DNA of 52,580 nucleotides from Denitrovibrio sp. (GTDB taxonomy: Bacteria > Chrysiogenota > Deferribacteres > Deferribacterales > Geovibrionaceae): NCBI GenBank assembly GCA_002869145.1, contig PKTM01000001.1:1-52580 (forward strand). Direction: 5' to 3'. The position numbers were made by a program, and so were the translations under genes. Shown in pieces: positions 1-7,159 of this stretch (positions are counted from its first letter, which is position 1; each line of letters begins with the position of its first letter). The notes below the pieces were generated by a model, which ran no database searches, was not told the DNA's origin, and saw nothing but the letters and a program-made list of their open reading frames with translations.

Positions 1-16
1 AGCATTCGGCAGAACT
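1..16 (+). repeat. 16-bp terminal repeat (same as 52565-52580)
   Basis: The first 16 bases equal the last 16, and ssb reads through the join. This marks a circular or circularly permuted molecule of about 52,564 unique bases, not a biological gene end. Confidence 0.9.
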
Positions 17-238
17 GCCGAAATGTGTGGTGAATACATCACAAAAGGTATGCCGATACTTATAGAGGGCAGGCTATCATACAACACTTGGGAGCATGAA
101 GGACAGAAAAGGAGCAAACACGAGGTGGTGGCTGAAAACATTCAGTTCGTTTCCAGAAGAAACGACAGTGGTGATTCCGGCAGCTCATATAAAGAACCTT
201 CTGCTGACAGCATAGATGAAGACGACATACCATTCTAG
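1..238 (+). CDS. ssb: single-stranded DNA-binding protein, C-terminal part (gene wraps the window ends)
   Basis: Continues the OB-fold begun at 52410. The 16 bases at 1-16 repeat the end of the window, so translation joins at base 17 without a frame break and gives a 130-aa SSB, a usual phage length. Visible here are the end of the OB fold (GEYITKGMPILIEGRL, then SYNTW), a short Gly/Ser-rich linker, and the acidic tip DEDDIPF that in SSB proteins docks replication and repair partners. It coats single-stranded DNA during phage replication and recombination. It lies after dut and before the DUF1937-like gene in the rightward early arm. The internal ATG at 23 is not a real start. Confidence 0.95.
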   Translation, partial: AFGRTAEMCGEYITKGMPILIEGRLSYNTWEHEGQKRSKHEVVAENIQFVSRRNDSGDSGSSYKEPSADSIDEDDIPF

Positions 239-295
239 GTGATAAATATTTGGCGGGTGCGGATTGGCTCCCACCTTTAAAACAGGAGAGAGTTT

Positions 296-646
296 ATGAA
301 AAAGATATATCTGGCTATTCCATACACACATGAAGACGCATCCGTCAGAGAGTTTCGTTTCGAGCTTGCGAATCAGGTCACTGCGAAGCTGATAAACGAG
401 GGGAATATTGTTTATTCGCCGATATCCTCCAGCCATCCGCTTGTGAAATACGGTCTTCCTGGACACTGGGATTACTGGAAAGAGTTCGATGAATTTTTTA
501 TCGGCGTGTGCGACGAGCTGCACGTTGTTAAAGCGGACGGTTGGAAGCAGTCAACAGGCGTACAGGCAGAGATTAAGATCGCCGAAACCCTCGGAAAACC
601 AGTCATATTTATCGACGTTTTAGACGGCGATATGGTGGGCGTATGA
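296..646 (+). CDS. DUF1937-like / nucleoside deoxyribosyltransferase-fold protein
   Basis: A 116-aa protein opening KKIYLAIPYTHED, followed by alternating helices and strands (VYSPISSSHPL, then DELHVVKADGWKQSTG and IAETLGKPVIFID). This is the layout of the DUF1937 family, small phage proteins with a fold related to nucleoside 2-deoxyribosyltransferases. Members are thought to act on nucleotides or nucleoside derivatives, but no substrate is established. A strong AGGAG precedes the ATG. Its position between ssb and dam in an early operon that also carries dut suits nucleotide metabolism. Family assignment is from motif reading only. Confidence 0.65.
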   Translation: MKKIYLAIPYTHEDASVREFRFELANQVTAKLINEGNIVYSPISSSHPLVKYGLPGHWDYWKEFDEFFIGVCDELHVVKADGWKQSTGVQAEIKIAETLGKPVIFIDVLDGDMVGV

Positions 647-699
647 AAGTAGCCCTTTTTGACTGCGATAAAAATAACAGATGGGAGGATGCTGTATGA
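643..699 (+). CDS. 18-codon overlapping mini-ORF, possible gene remnant
   Basis: The ATG at 643 overlaps the stop of the preceding gene (ATGA) and the ORF stops inside the dam start (GTATGAGC). It encodes MKVALFDCDKNNRWEDAV. Start-stop overlap on both sides is typical of a translated operon gene. The N-terminus recalls longer phage proteins beginning MKxALxDxD, so it may be the stub of a deleted gene, or a leader coupling translation into dam. Function unknown. Confidence 0.3.
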   Translation: MKVALFDCDKNNRWEDAV

Positions 700-1139
700 G
701 CGATAAAATGGCAGTCCATTATTCAGCTAAAACAACCATATGGGAAACACCGCAGGATCTTTTTGATCAGCTTAATGCAGAGTTTCAGTTCAATCTTGAC
801 CCGTGTGCTCTGGCTGAGAATGCGAAGTGTGAGCGTTATTTTACACCGGAAGAGGACGGGCTTTCTAAGAGCTGGGACGGATGCCGTGTATTTATGAATC
901 CGCCATATGGCCGTGAGATACCAGTGTTGATTGAAAAAGCTGCGAGTTCAAAAGCTCTTATTGTCTGTTTGCTTCCGGCTCGCACAGATACACGCTGGTT
1001 TCACGATTATGTTTATGGAAAGGCTGAAATACGTTTCATTAAAGGTCGTCTCAAGTTCGGTAACGCCGTTCATAACTGCCCGTTTCCATGCATGATAGTG
1101 GTGTTTAATAACCTTAAAAAAGGTGCGGAGGCAGCCTAA
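696..1139 (+). CDS. dam: phage DNA N6-adenine methyltransferase (Dam family)
   Basis: A 147-aa protein of the compact phage Dam type. The order is: an N-terminal VHYSAKTTIWETPQDLFDQL segment typical of the family, the LDPCA motif, then the catalytic MNPPYGRE ((D/N)PPY motif), and a C-terminal KGRLKFGN segment. It transfers a methyl group from S-adenosylmethionine to adenine N6 in DNA; GATC is the usual target, which is not provable here. Methylation would shield phage DNA from restriction or mark it for host timing. The start at 696 is chosen over 681 because GGGAGG lies just upstream and the family begins close to this point. A hairpin-rich gap follows. Confidence 0.88.
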   Translation: MSDKMAVHYSAKTTIWETPQDLFDQLNAEFQFNLDPCALAENAKCERYFTPEEDGLSKSWDGCRVFMNPPYGREIPVLIEKAASSKALIVCLLPARTDTRWFHDYVYGKAEIRFIKGRLKFGNAVHNCPFPCMIVVFNNLKKGAEAA

Positions 1140-1207
1140 AATGCCTCCAAACAAATCTTTTGATATCTGCTGCTGAGTATCATAGTGAAAGGAAAAACAT
1201 TTAATAT

Positions 1208-1240
1208 CGCATTTGCGGTCAGAGCGACCGCATTTGCGGT
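1208..1240 (+). repeat. paired CGCATTTGCGGT repeats forming overlapping palindromes
   Basis: The 12-bp unit CGCATTTGCGGT occurs at 1208-1219 and 1229-1240. Between them TGCGGTC and GACCGCA form a 7-bp stem with a 5-nt loop, and ACCGCATTTGCGGT (1227-1240) is itself a 6-bp palindrome. No T-tract follows, so a regulator-binding site or RNA processing hairpin is as likely as a terminator. The 150-bp gap between dam and the next gene holds nothing else recognised. Confidence 0.55.
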
Positions 1241-1292
1241 AGTTAGCGCAAAAACAATAACTTAATAATATTTTCCTAGACTGGAGGATGAT

Positions 1293-1643
1293 ATGGACGA
1301 AAGACTTCTACACGAAGGACAACCGCTTGCAGGGAAAGGATTCACACTGCAGGACTGTGTTGTAACTGAAAAATTCTGGATGGTTCTTCAGGAAGGATCC
1401 ACCTATACGAAAGTGAAGCACGATTCATACGAAAAAGCCAGGGATGAAGCAAAGAGACTCGCAAAGAAAGAAGCCGGAAAAAAGTTTTATGTTCTCGGCT
1501 GTGAGGCCCTGGTGCAAGTTGAGATGCCTGAACCGACAGTAATAAAGGCTTTCCCTATGCCAACGATTGCGCCTGAAATGCCTGATCAGACAGCAGGAAA
1601 ACTCTGTCTTTGTGAAGCCTGTACTCGCGAAAGACAAAAGTAA
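1293..1643 (+). CDS. hypothetical early protein
   Basis: A 116-aa protein preceded by a clear GGAGG. It is mainly charged and helical in the middle (YEKARDEAKRLAKKEAGKKFYVL), then has a Pro-rich stretch and a C-terminal LCLCEACTRER with three closely spaced cysteines that could bind metal. No family recognised. It sits directly upstream of the replication initiator in the rightward operon, so a replication-associated or regulatory role is possible but unproven. Confidence 0.7.
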   Translation: MDERLLHEGQPLAGKGFTLQDCVVTEKFWMVLQEGSTYTKVKHDSYEKARDEAKRLAKKEAGKKFYVLGCEALVQVEMPEPTVIKAFPMPTIAPEMPDQTAGKLCLCEACTRERQK

Positions 1644-1660
1644 CATAAATGTTGGTTGGT

Positions 1661-2419
1661 ATGATAGACATCGGATATATAGCACTACATCGCAAGTTTA
1701 ATCAGTGGGAGTGGAAGAGCGATCCAAACATGGTAGCTCTATTTATACATCTGCTTGTAAATGCGAATTATGTGCCTAAGAGTTGGCAAGGTCAAATTAT
1801 AGAAAGAGGGCAGGTAGTTATAGGACGTAAACAGCTATCTTTGGACACTGGCATTTCAGAGCAAACCATACGAACTTGCCTGAATAAGCTAAAATCAACC
1901 AGCGAAATAACCATCAAACCAACCAACAAATTTTCCATATTAACTATTGTCAATTATGATAAATATCAGGGCGGACAAACAGAATCAACCAGCAGATCAA
2001 CCAGCAAACTAACCAACAATCAACCAACAACTAACCAACAACTAACCACAATGGAAGAAGTAAATAAAGAAATAAATAAGAAGAAGAAGAAGTATATTAC
2101 GCGCGAGAAGATCGATTTTGATTTTGATAGCTCAGAATGGATCAATATCACTCCTGAGAAAATCGAACTTTGGGAGAAAGCATATCCAGCATGTGATATC
2201 CAACTTTGTCTTAACCAGATGGCTACATGGTTAGTCGCAAATCCTACAAAAGTTAAATCCGCATATGATCGCTTTATTACCAACTGGCTTAAAAAAGAAC
2301 AGGATCGCGGAGGAAACAAATCAAAAACAACAGTCAAAAAAGGCAAGCTTCGCACATACAAAGAGATATACGGCGAGGACGGCTTGACTGACGCTCAAAG
2401 GGAGTTTGAAAAATGTTAA
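1661..2419 (+). CDS. DnaD-like phage replication initiator
   Basis: About 252 aa. The N-terminal ~100 residues match the winged-helix domain of phage replisome organisers: GYIALHRK, VALFIHLLVNANY, a basic GRKQLSLDTGIS helix-turn-helix, and TIVNYDKYQ. A linker rich in Asn, Thr, Ser and Gln follows, then a Lys run and a C-terminal helical domain (ELWEKAYPACDIQLCLNQM, then WLVANPTKVKSAYDRFITNWL). By analogy with lambda O and DnaD-type initiators it would bind origin iterons and recruit the host helicase through the next gene. The linker-coding DNA itself carries regular AACCA repeats, the usual origin arrangement. Start 1661 is preferred to 1649 because the family begins just before GYIALHR; neither start has a strong ribosome binding site. 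Confidence 0.8.
   Translation: MIDIGYIALHRKFNQWEWKSDPNMVALFIHLLVNANYVPKSWQGQIIERGQVVIGRKQLSLDTGISEQTIRTCLNKLKSTSEITIKPTNKFSILTIVNYDKYQGGQTESTSRSTSKLTNNQPTTNQQLTTMEEVNKEINKKKKKYITREKIDFDFDSSEWINITPEKIELWEKAYPACDIQLCLNQMATWLVANPTKVKSAYDRFITNWLKKEQDRGGNKSKTTVKKGKLRTYKEIYGEDGLTDAQREFEKC
1897..2100 (+). other. candidate replication origin: iterons inside the initiator gene
   Basis: AACC(A) repeats start at 1987, 1999, 2011, 2022, 2033 and 2044, spaced 12, 12, 11, 11 and 11 bp, with looser copies at 1897 and 1909. An AT-rich, purine-biased stretch (about 2055-2100) follows directly. Iterons plus an adjacent AT-rich unwinding region within the initiator gene is the lambda-type origin layout. Seen: the spacing and composition. 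Inferred: origin function. Confidence 0.6.
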
Positions 2420-2973
2420 GTAAAAAGACTTTCAACCAGGGTTTAAGAGTCTTGTCAGCTCTGAAACAAGGCAAGCAGCCTGTAGATCTATCAGATCAGT
2501 TTACACTGACAGTCTGGTATGAAGCTCTTAAGGATCTTACAGACGAATCATTCACAAAAGCTTGTATCTACATGCTTAAGACATCTATCTGGCATCCGTC
2601 ACCAGTTGAGATCCGTGAAGCGGCAGGATTCTCTGTTGAAGTAGCAGAGCAGAGCCAAAACAGTACAGCAGAGGATCAGTGGGATATCTTTAGTACAAAG
2701 ATCCTGGCGTATGGAATAAATAAGTTTCAGAAGATGTGCTTAGATAACCAGGACCTATTCAGCCATAAGACTACTCAGCATGTGGCAGAGATCATTGCAG
2801 AAGACTTTTGTAAATCGAACATCTCAGAGTCAGGAAACTGGAGAGCCAGGTTTATAAGTACATTCAACAACATGAAAGAACACGGCAAGAAATCAGCAGA
2901 GATGAAAGCTATTAATAATCTCATGGATCTTGTGAGCATACCCGGTCAAACAAAGAAGGAGCTGCAGCAATGA
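2413..2973 (+). CDS. putative helicase-loader-like replication protein
   Basis: A 186-aa protein overlapping the initiator by 7 bp. The N-terminal half (FNQGLRVLSALKQGK, ALKDLTDESFTKACIYMLK, WHPSPVEIREAAG) resembles the N-terminal domain of phage helicase loader/inhibitor proteins of the G39P type. The rest is helical. The genome encodes no recognisable helicase or primase, so this protein would be expected to deliver host DnaB to the origin. Position right after the initiator supports that. Family assignment is moderate. Confidence 0.6.
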   Translation: MLSKKTFNQGLRVLSALKQGKQPVDLSDQFTLTVWYEALKDLTDESFTKACIYMLKTSIWHPSPVEIREAAGFSVEVAEQSQNSTAEDQWDIFSTKILAYGINKFQKMCLDNQDLFSHKTTQHVAEIIAEDFCKSNISESGNWRARFISTFNNMKEHGKKSAEMKAINNLMDLVSIPGQTKKELQQ

Positions 2974-3188
2974 AACAAGACGCAAAGAACATAGAAGAGA
3001 TGATCCATATCTGTAAGAAATGCAGCGACGGAGATAAGCAGATCAAATACACGTCTGATAAAACTCAAGCAGCGTATAGTTGTGACGCGACATACTGTCC
3101 AAATTTCTTTGATAGACCACAATTCACACTATTAACGAAAGAACAGGCCGAGGATATCCTTTTAAAACCTGTAGACAATAGATTTTGA
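2970..3188 (+). CDS. small Cys-rich protein
   Basis: A 72-aa protein whose ATG overlaps the preceding stop (ATGA). Four cysteines in two groups (ICKKC near residue 15; CDATYC near residue 38) could form a zinc site. No family recognised. It is translationally coupled to the helicase-loader-like gene and lies ahead of rusA. Confidence 0.65.
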   Translation: MKQDAKNIEEMIHICKKCSDGDKQIKYTSDKTQAAYSCDATYCPNFFDRPQFTLLTKEQAEDILLKPVDNRF

Positions 3189-3205
3189 TAGGGTAGAGCG
3201 AACAA

Positions 3206-3613
3206 ATGAATAAAAAGAATACCTCCGCCTTGTGCGGGAATAAAACGCTCTTTAAAACGCAAATAAACGCGTCTGTGGTGAGTACGAATAAATATAATCG
3301 GCTGCACTGGTCGAAGAAGCATAAACTGGCTAAAGATTATGGCTGGCTGGTAGCTATCGCTATCGTTCAAGGCAACATCCAGCCCGTCACTGTACCGGCA
3401 AAGATTAAGTTTACACTGCTTAAGCCAAACAAGGCCGGAGTGCGAGATCACATGAACCTGTCTGCCGTCGAAAAGATTATTACAGATTGGTTTGTCAAAA
3501 AGAGGGTGTTTAAAGATGATTCGCCGGATTATATCGCAAGCACAGAGTTAGAGATCAAGATAGATCCAGAGATCAAAGAACAAGTGATCATATACGAAGC
3601 ACTGGAGGCGTGA
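3206..3613 (+). CDS. rusA: RusA-type Holliday junction resolvase
   Basis: A 135-aa protein. The signature lies in the second half: an acidic RDHMNL segment (the usual D-x-D-N-L region), then VEKIITDWFVKKRVFKDDSPDYI, which matches the RusA pattern of a helix carrying D followed by a DD pair before a beta strand. These acidic residues bind magnesium for symmetric cleavage of four-way junctions. It would resolve recombination intermediates made by the RecT system and branched late-replication DNA before packaging. The ribosome binding site is weak. Confidence 0.8.
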   Translation: MNKKNTSALCGNKTLFKTQINASVVSTNKYNRLHWSKKHKLAKDYGWLVAIAIVQGNIQPVTVPAKIKFTLLKPNKAGVRDHMNLSAVEKIITDWFVKKRVFKDDSPDYIASTELEIKIDPEIKEQVIIYEALEA

Positions 3614-3853
3614 ATGGTTATTACATTGGAACAGCAGATTAGCGACTTATCACACAAATATCGCTTTAAAACTCTCCTGGGAGTTCGCGATATCTGTAAC
3701 ATACTCGATTGGTCGCGCAAGACATTCTATCGCAGACATGCGGAAGGCGTGTTTCATGAGTACGGAGACATTCCAGAAACACCTGATGGTAAAAGAGGAA
3801 TTAAGATTCCAAAGCAAATTGTATTCGCATACTTCAAAACGTTATACAAGTAG
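3614..3853 (+). CDS. small helix-turn-helix DNA-binding protein
   Basis: A 79-aa protein starting directly after the rusA stop. GVRDICNILDWSRKTFYRRHAEGVF reads as a helix-turn-helix of the excisionase/MerR-like type, followed by a short basic IKIPKQIVFAYFK tail. It may be an operon regulator. No known phage gene name can be assigned. Confidence 0.65.
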   Translation: MVITLEQQISDLSHKYRFKTLLGVRDICNILDWSRKTFYRRHAEGVFHEYGDIPETPDGKRGIKIPKQIVFAYFKTLYK

Positions 3854-3904
3854 CATCTGTAAGTTACTGATAAATAGGAAATACTAGGAAATGGAGGTAA
3901 GTTT

Positions 3905-4720
3905 ATGAAGGTAGTAGAGAAAACACTGAGAGAAGAGATAGACGAGCAAATAGATAAGCTCCAGAAGCAAGGGAAGACGATCGGCTGTATCGAAATGACA
4001 AATGCAGAGTTCCGTAAGCTTATTAACGAGGTAAGCCCTTGTGAGAATGGCACATTTAAGCCAATCAACACGGCTACAGGTATAAGTATTCTGAATAAAA
4101 CATATCGCGGCCACGAAATCAAGATCACAGACGGCAAGCACTGGACAGATCGCATTGTTCCTGTCTCTCCGCCAATAAAAGATGTGCCGAAATGGCAGCA
4201 AGAACTTGAATCTAAAAAGTGCACTGACGCGCTTAATTTTATTGAGACTTTTCTTATAGACGAGTTTTCCGGCCATATCTCCGGCGTGAAGCTTAGAGAG
4301 TCAGTTAAAGAGAGAGAAGACTTTCTCAGCACGATTGGCCCATTTTCTTTCTATGTCGGTGTGGATCCTGCGGCCAAGAAAGATGAGACTGTTGTTGTAG
4401 ATATCTCACCTAGACAGTGCGGTAAGACCTGCGAAGCACTCAAGAAAGTCAGTAAAAAGCTGGATGAGTCAAACAGAGTGATTGCAAAACAAGAGCGCGA
4501 AATCAACAATGTAGCAGAAGAACTCTCATACATGCAGGACAAATGCGCAGGACTTGAAAACGTCAACAAGCACATGAGGGCCAGAATTGAAAAGATCAGC
4601 CAAACGATAAACGTTTTGCGCGAAATAAAAGCGCGGCTTTCGCGTCAGCCTATAACGGAATATACCCATGAAAATATAATCGTGCTTATTACTCAGACTC
4701 TTGAGGCGGTGAAGCCATGA
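3905..4720 (+). CDS. hypothetical protein with C-terminal coiled coil
   Basis: A 271-aa protein preceded by GGAGG. Three parts are visible: an N-terminal helix; a mixed region including GHEIKITDGKHW and FYVGVDPAAKKDETVVVDI, the latter resembling the first strand of RNase H-like folds though no other catalytic residues are evident; and a coiled coil of about 70 residues (from roughly residue 175, EALKKVSKKLDESNRVIA onward). Function unknown. It is in the distal part of the rightward early operon. Confidence 0.65.
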   Translation: MKVVEKTLREEIDEQIDKLQKQGKTIGCIEMTNAEFRKLINEVSPCENGTFKPINTATGISILNKTYRGHEIKITDGKHWTDRIVPVSPPIKDVPKWQQELESKKCTDALNFIETFLIDEFSGHISGVKLRESVKEREDFLSTIGPFSFYVGVDPAAKKDETVVVDISPRQCGKTCEALKKVSKKLDESNRVIAKQEREINNVAEELSYMQDKCAGLENVNKHMRARIEKISQTINVLREIKARLSRQPITEYTHENIIVLITQTLEAVKP

Positions 4721-4917
4721 AAGAATACATCTACAAGGTAACATCAGAGATCATTATAACCAGTAACGAGGATCTGCCGAAGGAACTGCTGGAAGACGCA
4801 GAGAGAATGTCGCTGCCTGATACTCCAAGCGTTAAGCTGCTCAAAATGGCTTTCCAGGCAAAAGATGTTGAGTTCGCCGCGAGAGTGAGCAAAGAGGAAA
4901 GGGAGGTGGGGGATTAA
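4717..4917 (+). CDS. hypothetical small protein
   Basis: A 66-aa protein overlapping the previous gene by 4 bp (ATGA). It has an acidic helical C-terminus (VSKEEREVGD) and no recognised motif. Its end carries the GGGAGGTGGGG that probably serves as ribosome binding site for the next gene. Confidence 0.6.
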   Translation: MKEYIYKVTSEIIITSNEDLPKELLEDAERMSLPDTPSVKLLKMAFQAKDVEFAARVSKEEREVGD

Positions 4918-5191
4918 ACTTATACAAGATAGTCTTGATTATAAGATTTACGAAACCATTACGCCATTCAATGAAGGATTAGAAGCTGGTATTAAACTGA
5001 TAGCTGTCATAACTTTGCTAGATGGCACAGAGATAAGAACATCATGTAGTGGTTATGCAGTGTTAGAGAGAGTCGAAGAAGGTAAAAGGATTTATGGGTT
5101 AAGAGGTATACCGTCGAGTGGTGATGAAATGATTGAACAGGTTATGAAACAGGCTGACGAGTTAGTAAAAGAACATTTCAAGGAGGTGTAG
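4913..5191 (+). CDS. hypothetical protein, non-canonical start (possibly ATT)
   Basis: An open frame of 92 codons runs from ATT at 4913 to TAG at 5189. It encodes a protein-like sequence (LDYKIYETITPFNEGLEAG, LLDGTEIRTSCSGYAVLERV, EMIEQVMKQADELVKEHFKEV). No ATG, GTG or TTG lies near its 5' end, but ATT follows an excellent GGGAGGTGGGG at proper distance. Either ATT initiates or the start codon has been lost. No family recognised. The frame is followed by a normal gene whose ribosome binding site (AAGGAGGT) is embedded in its end. Confidence 0.55.
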   Translation: MKLIQDSLDYKIYETITPFNEGLEAGIKLIAVITLLDGTEIRTSCSGYAVLERVEEGKRIYGLRGIPSSGDEMIEQVMKQADELVKEHFKEV

Positions 5192-5193
5192 TA

Positions 5194-5607
5194 ATGCTAA
5201 CTGATCATAAAGGAAAGTTCCTTGTCCAAAACAAAGTGAGATACGACGAGCAAGCAGTGATAGAGCTTAGAGAAGCATTTAAGGAGCTTGAGTTCGTACC
5301 AATGGTGATAGAACATAAATGGGATCAGAATATGGTTTTGTATTACGGATACTCTCCGCACTTCAAAGAGATAGATAAAGGTACAGAGATCCCTGAGTAT
5401 AAGTTGCAAGTCACAAAGTCTACAATCGCGCAGATGGTCCGCTGTGAGAACTGTAGAGAGTGTACTTTTGGTATTACTGATGAAGCCGTTTTTGGTAATA
5501 CTCACTACTGCAATAAACACGGTGAAGTGGAGCCTGATCACCAGTGCGAGGATTTTCATCCGAAGGCCGGAATAGGCGAAACTGAGTACAAGTTTGTGGA
5601 GATGTAG
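5194..5607 (+). CDS. hypothetical protein with Cys/His-rich C-terminus
   Basis: A 137-aa protein with AAGGAGG upstream. The first 80 residues form an alpha/beta region ending YSPHFKEIDKGTEIPEY. The C-terminal 45 residues carry MVRCENCRECTFG, HYCNKHG and HQCEDFHPK, a pattern of Cys and His consistent with a treble-clef or zinc-ribbon site. No family recognised. Confidence 0.65.
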   Translation: MLTDHKGKFLVQNKVRYDEQAVIELREAFKELEFVPMVIEHKWDQNMVLYYGYSPHFKEIDKGTEIPEYKLQVTKSTIAQMVRCENCRECTFGITDEAVFGNTHYCNKHGEVEPDHQCEDFHPKAGIGETEYKFVEM

Positions 5608-5608
5608 G

Positions 5609-5908
5609 GTGTATTTTACATCTTACACGAATCAAGAGTTATTGAGTCTTAAAGAGTACGGTGTTAAAGAAATACATATTACTCCGAATATGTCTGAGTA
5701 TTTAGAAGATGTGCTTATTGTTTTAACGACAGGAGAAAATGTTAGAGCCAAATGGGATTTAATGTACGAAATGGATAAATATAGACGTAATCACCCTGTA
5801 TGGCTTATTTGTCCACCACTTAAAGTACTATTACCCACGTTTAAGCAGGTTGTTGTAGAAGCAATAAGAGAGTTCAGATTGAAGGAGATAGGTTATGGCA
5901 AGGATTGA
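5609..5908 (+). CDS. hypothetical protein
   Basis: About 99 aa from GTG at 5609, chosen because GGAG lies 8 bp upstream; an in-frame TTG at 5594 is less likely. YFTSYTNQELLSLKEYGVKEIHI and VWLICPPLKVLLPTFKQVVVEAIREF suggest a small alpha/beta fold. No family recognised. It overlaps the next gene by 14 bp. Confidence 0.6.
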   Translation: MYFTSYTNQELLSLKEYGVKEIHITPNMSEYLEDVLIVLTTGENVRAKWDLMYEMDKYRRNHPVWLICPPLKVLLPTFKQVVVEAIREFRLKEIGYGKD

Positions 5909-6248
5909 CGCAGGTATGGCACTGCAAAAAATAATAAAGCTTTATAGTCAAGAGCTTCAATGTGTACCGTTTGAACCCCCAACAGCTTATTTTTTCCCCG
6001 GATCAATGCGCTTAGGTGTCAGAGTGGCGAGTTATCTTAAATGGGAGAGAGTGAGCCACGGCAGGTATAAGACTCATGATGGTGAGATTGTTCAGATTGT
6101 TACCCGTACTGAGCAGCTTCGAGGACTTCCTGATGGGACAAGGCTCTATTTAGGCACGCTTTATAGACTTGAACTGAGTGATGATGAGATAAATTATCTT
6201 CATTTTAAATTCGACTGCGTACCGTTGGGGATTAGTAATGGCCGTTGA
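5895..6248 (+). CDS. hypothetical protein
   Basis: A 117-aa protein with GAAGGAG upstream of ATG. Beta-rich, with RLGVRVASYLKWERVSHGRY and LPDGTRLYLGTLYRLELSDDE. No family recognised. It is placed just before a small metallopeptidase-like gene and the late operon, where a late regulator could be expected, but no DNA-binding motif is visible. Confidence 0.6.
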   Translation: MARIDAGMALQKIIKLYSQELQCVPFEPPTAYFFPGSMRLGVRVASYLKWERVSHGRYKTHDGEIVQIVTRTEQLRGLPDGTRLYLGTLYRLELSDDEINYLHFKFDCVPLGISNGR

Positions 6249-6573
6249 GATATATAACCCGGTCTATAATCAGTATATCTATTTTCTGCATAAAGATAAG
6301 CAAGGCAAATGGAAACAGGATGAAGTGTACAAAGGCATGGTTGAAATTGTCGGAGAGCTTGATAGCCTCGCAGGTGTTTGTCACAGTAGAGATGATGGCT
6401 ATATCTTGATTGTTGCCGACAAGAAGGATATTCCCGTACTTGCTCACGAGTGTCTACATGCTGTCTGCCGCATGTTGGAGTTTAAAGGTATCACTGATAT
6501 CGAGTCAAACGATAATGAGCCATTTGCTTATGCTCTTGATTGGCTCCTGCGAGAAATACTTAAAGCAAAGTAA
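6238..6573 (+). CDS. small zincin-like protein (HExxH)
   Basis: A 111-aa protein containing H70-E-C-L-H74, followed about 20 residues later by NEPFAYALDWLL, whose Glu is well placed as third zinc ligand. This is the layout of a minimal gluzincin metallopeptidase. Many short phage proteins of this kind have no known substrate. It overlaps the previous gene by 11 bp and is the last gene of the early arm. One of three HExxH proteins in the genome (with 15796-16104 and the polyvalent protein). Confidence 0.6.
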   Translation: MAVEIYNPVYNQYIYFLHKDKQGKWKQDEVYKGMVEIVGELDSLAGVCHSRDDGYILIVADKKDIPVLAHECLHAVCRMLEFKGITDIESNDNEPFAYALDWLLREILKAK

Positions 6574-6578
6574 AGGTT

Positions 6579-6620
6579 TTGTGTCATAAGGGTACTGACG
6601 TGACACGCGTTTTTTTTATT
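6579..6620 (+). promoter_or_regulatory. inverted repeat with T-tract before the terminase genes
   Basis: GTGTCA and TGACAC pair across 14 nt and are followed by GCG and eight T residues. It could be a weak intrinsic terminator closing the early operon, or a control or packaging-recognition site in front of the terminase small subunit. The 64-bp gap has no strong ribosome binding site. Confidence 0.4.
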
Positions 6621-6637
6621 CAACATATGCTTTGTGT

Positions 6638-7159
6638 ATGGCCAGAAAAAAGAAAGACGACGTGTTATCAGAGGACAAGCCTCTAACACAGCAAGAAAAG
6701 CTATTTGTTGACGCATACATCCAAACAGCCAATATCCAGGAAGCTGGAAGAATGGCTAAGTATAAGATGGTCGATAAACAAGCTTATGCTGTCTTTCATC
6801 GTCCACGCGTTCAAAAGGCTATTGAGGCCAGACGCGAGGAAATGATGTTCAGGCTCGGCATCAATCCAGAGCGTGTTCTTGCTGAATGGTCTAAAATGGC
6901 TTTCAGCGATCTTTCAGAGCTAGTTGAAATCAAAGGCCCGTTAGTATTACTCAAACCAGACGCAGATCTATCCAAACTATCAGAAATCATATGCAATTCA
7001 GAAGGCATCAAGTACAAACTCCATGACAAAAAAGCGGCACTCGACGCGATCTCTAAGCATCTAGGTCTATTTGATAAAGATAACGATCAACAGGTTAAAG
7101 GCATTGCGGACGCGATCCGCGAAGCTGCAGCAGCCAGAAAGAAAGGATCAGAGCAATGA
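6638..7159 (+). CDS. terS: terminase small subunit
   Basis: About 173 aa. It has a basic start (ARKKKDD), the family opening LTQQEKLFVDAYIQTANIQEAGRMAKY with a helix-turn-helix, then NPERVLAEWSKMAFSDLSELVE and YKLHDKKAALDAISKHLGLFD, standard for Terminase_2-type small subunits. It recognises phage DNA and regulates the large subunit during packaging. ATG at 6638 is preferred over an in-frame TTG at 6632. It overlaps the large-subunit start by 4 bp. Confidence 0.88.
   Translation: MARKKKDDVLSEDKPLTQQEKLFVDAYIQTANIQEAGRMAKYKMVDKQAYAVFHRPRVQKAIEARREEMMFRLGINPERVLAEWSKMAFSDLSELVEIKGPLVLLKPDADLSKLSEIICNSEGIKYKLHDKKAALDAISKHLGLFDKDNDQQVKGIADAIREAAAARKKGSEQ

Noticed and set aside
1897..2060. CRISPR-like array suggested by the AACCA repeats
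   Set aside because: Units are 11-12 bp with no spacers and lie within a coding linker; they fit origin iterons.
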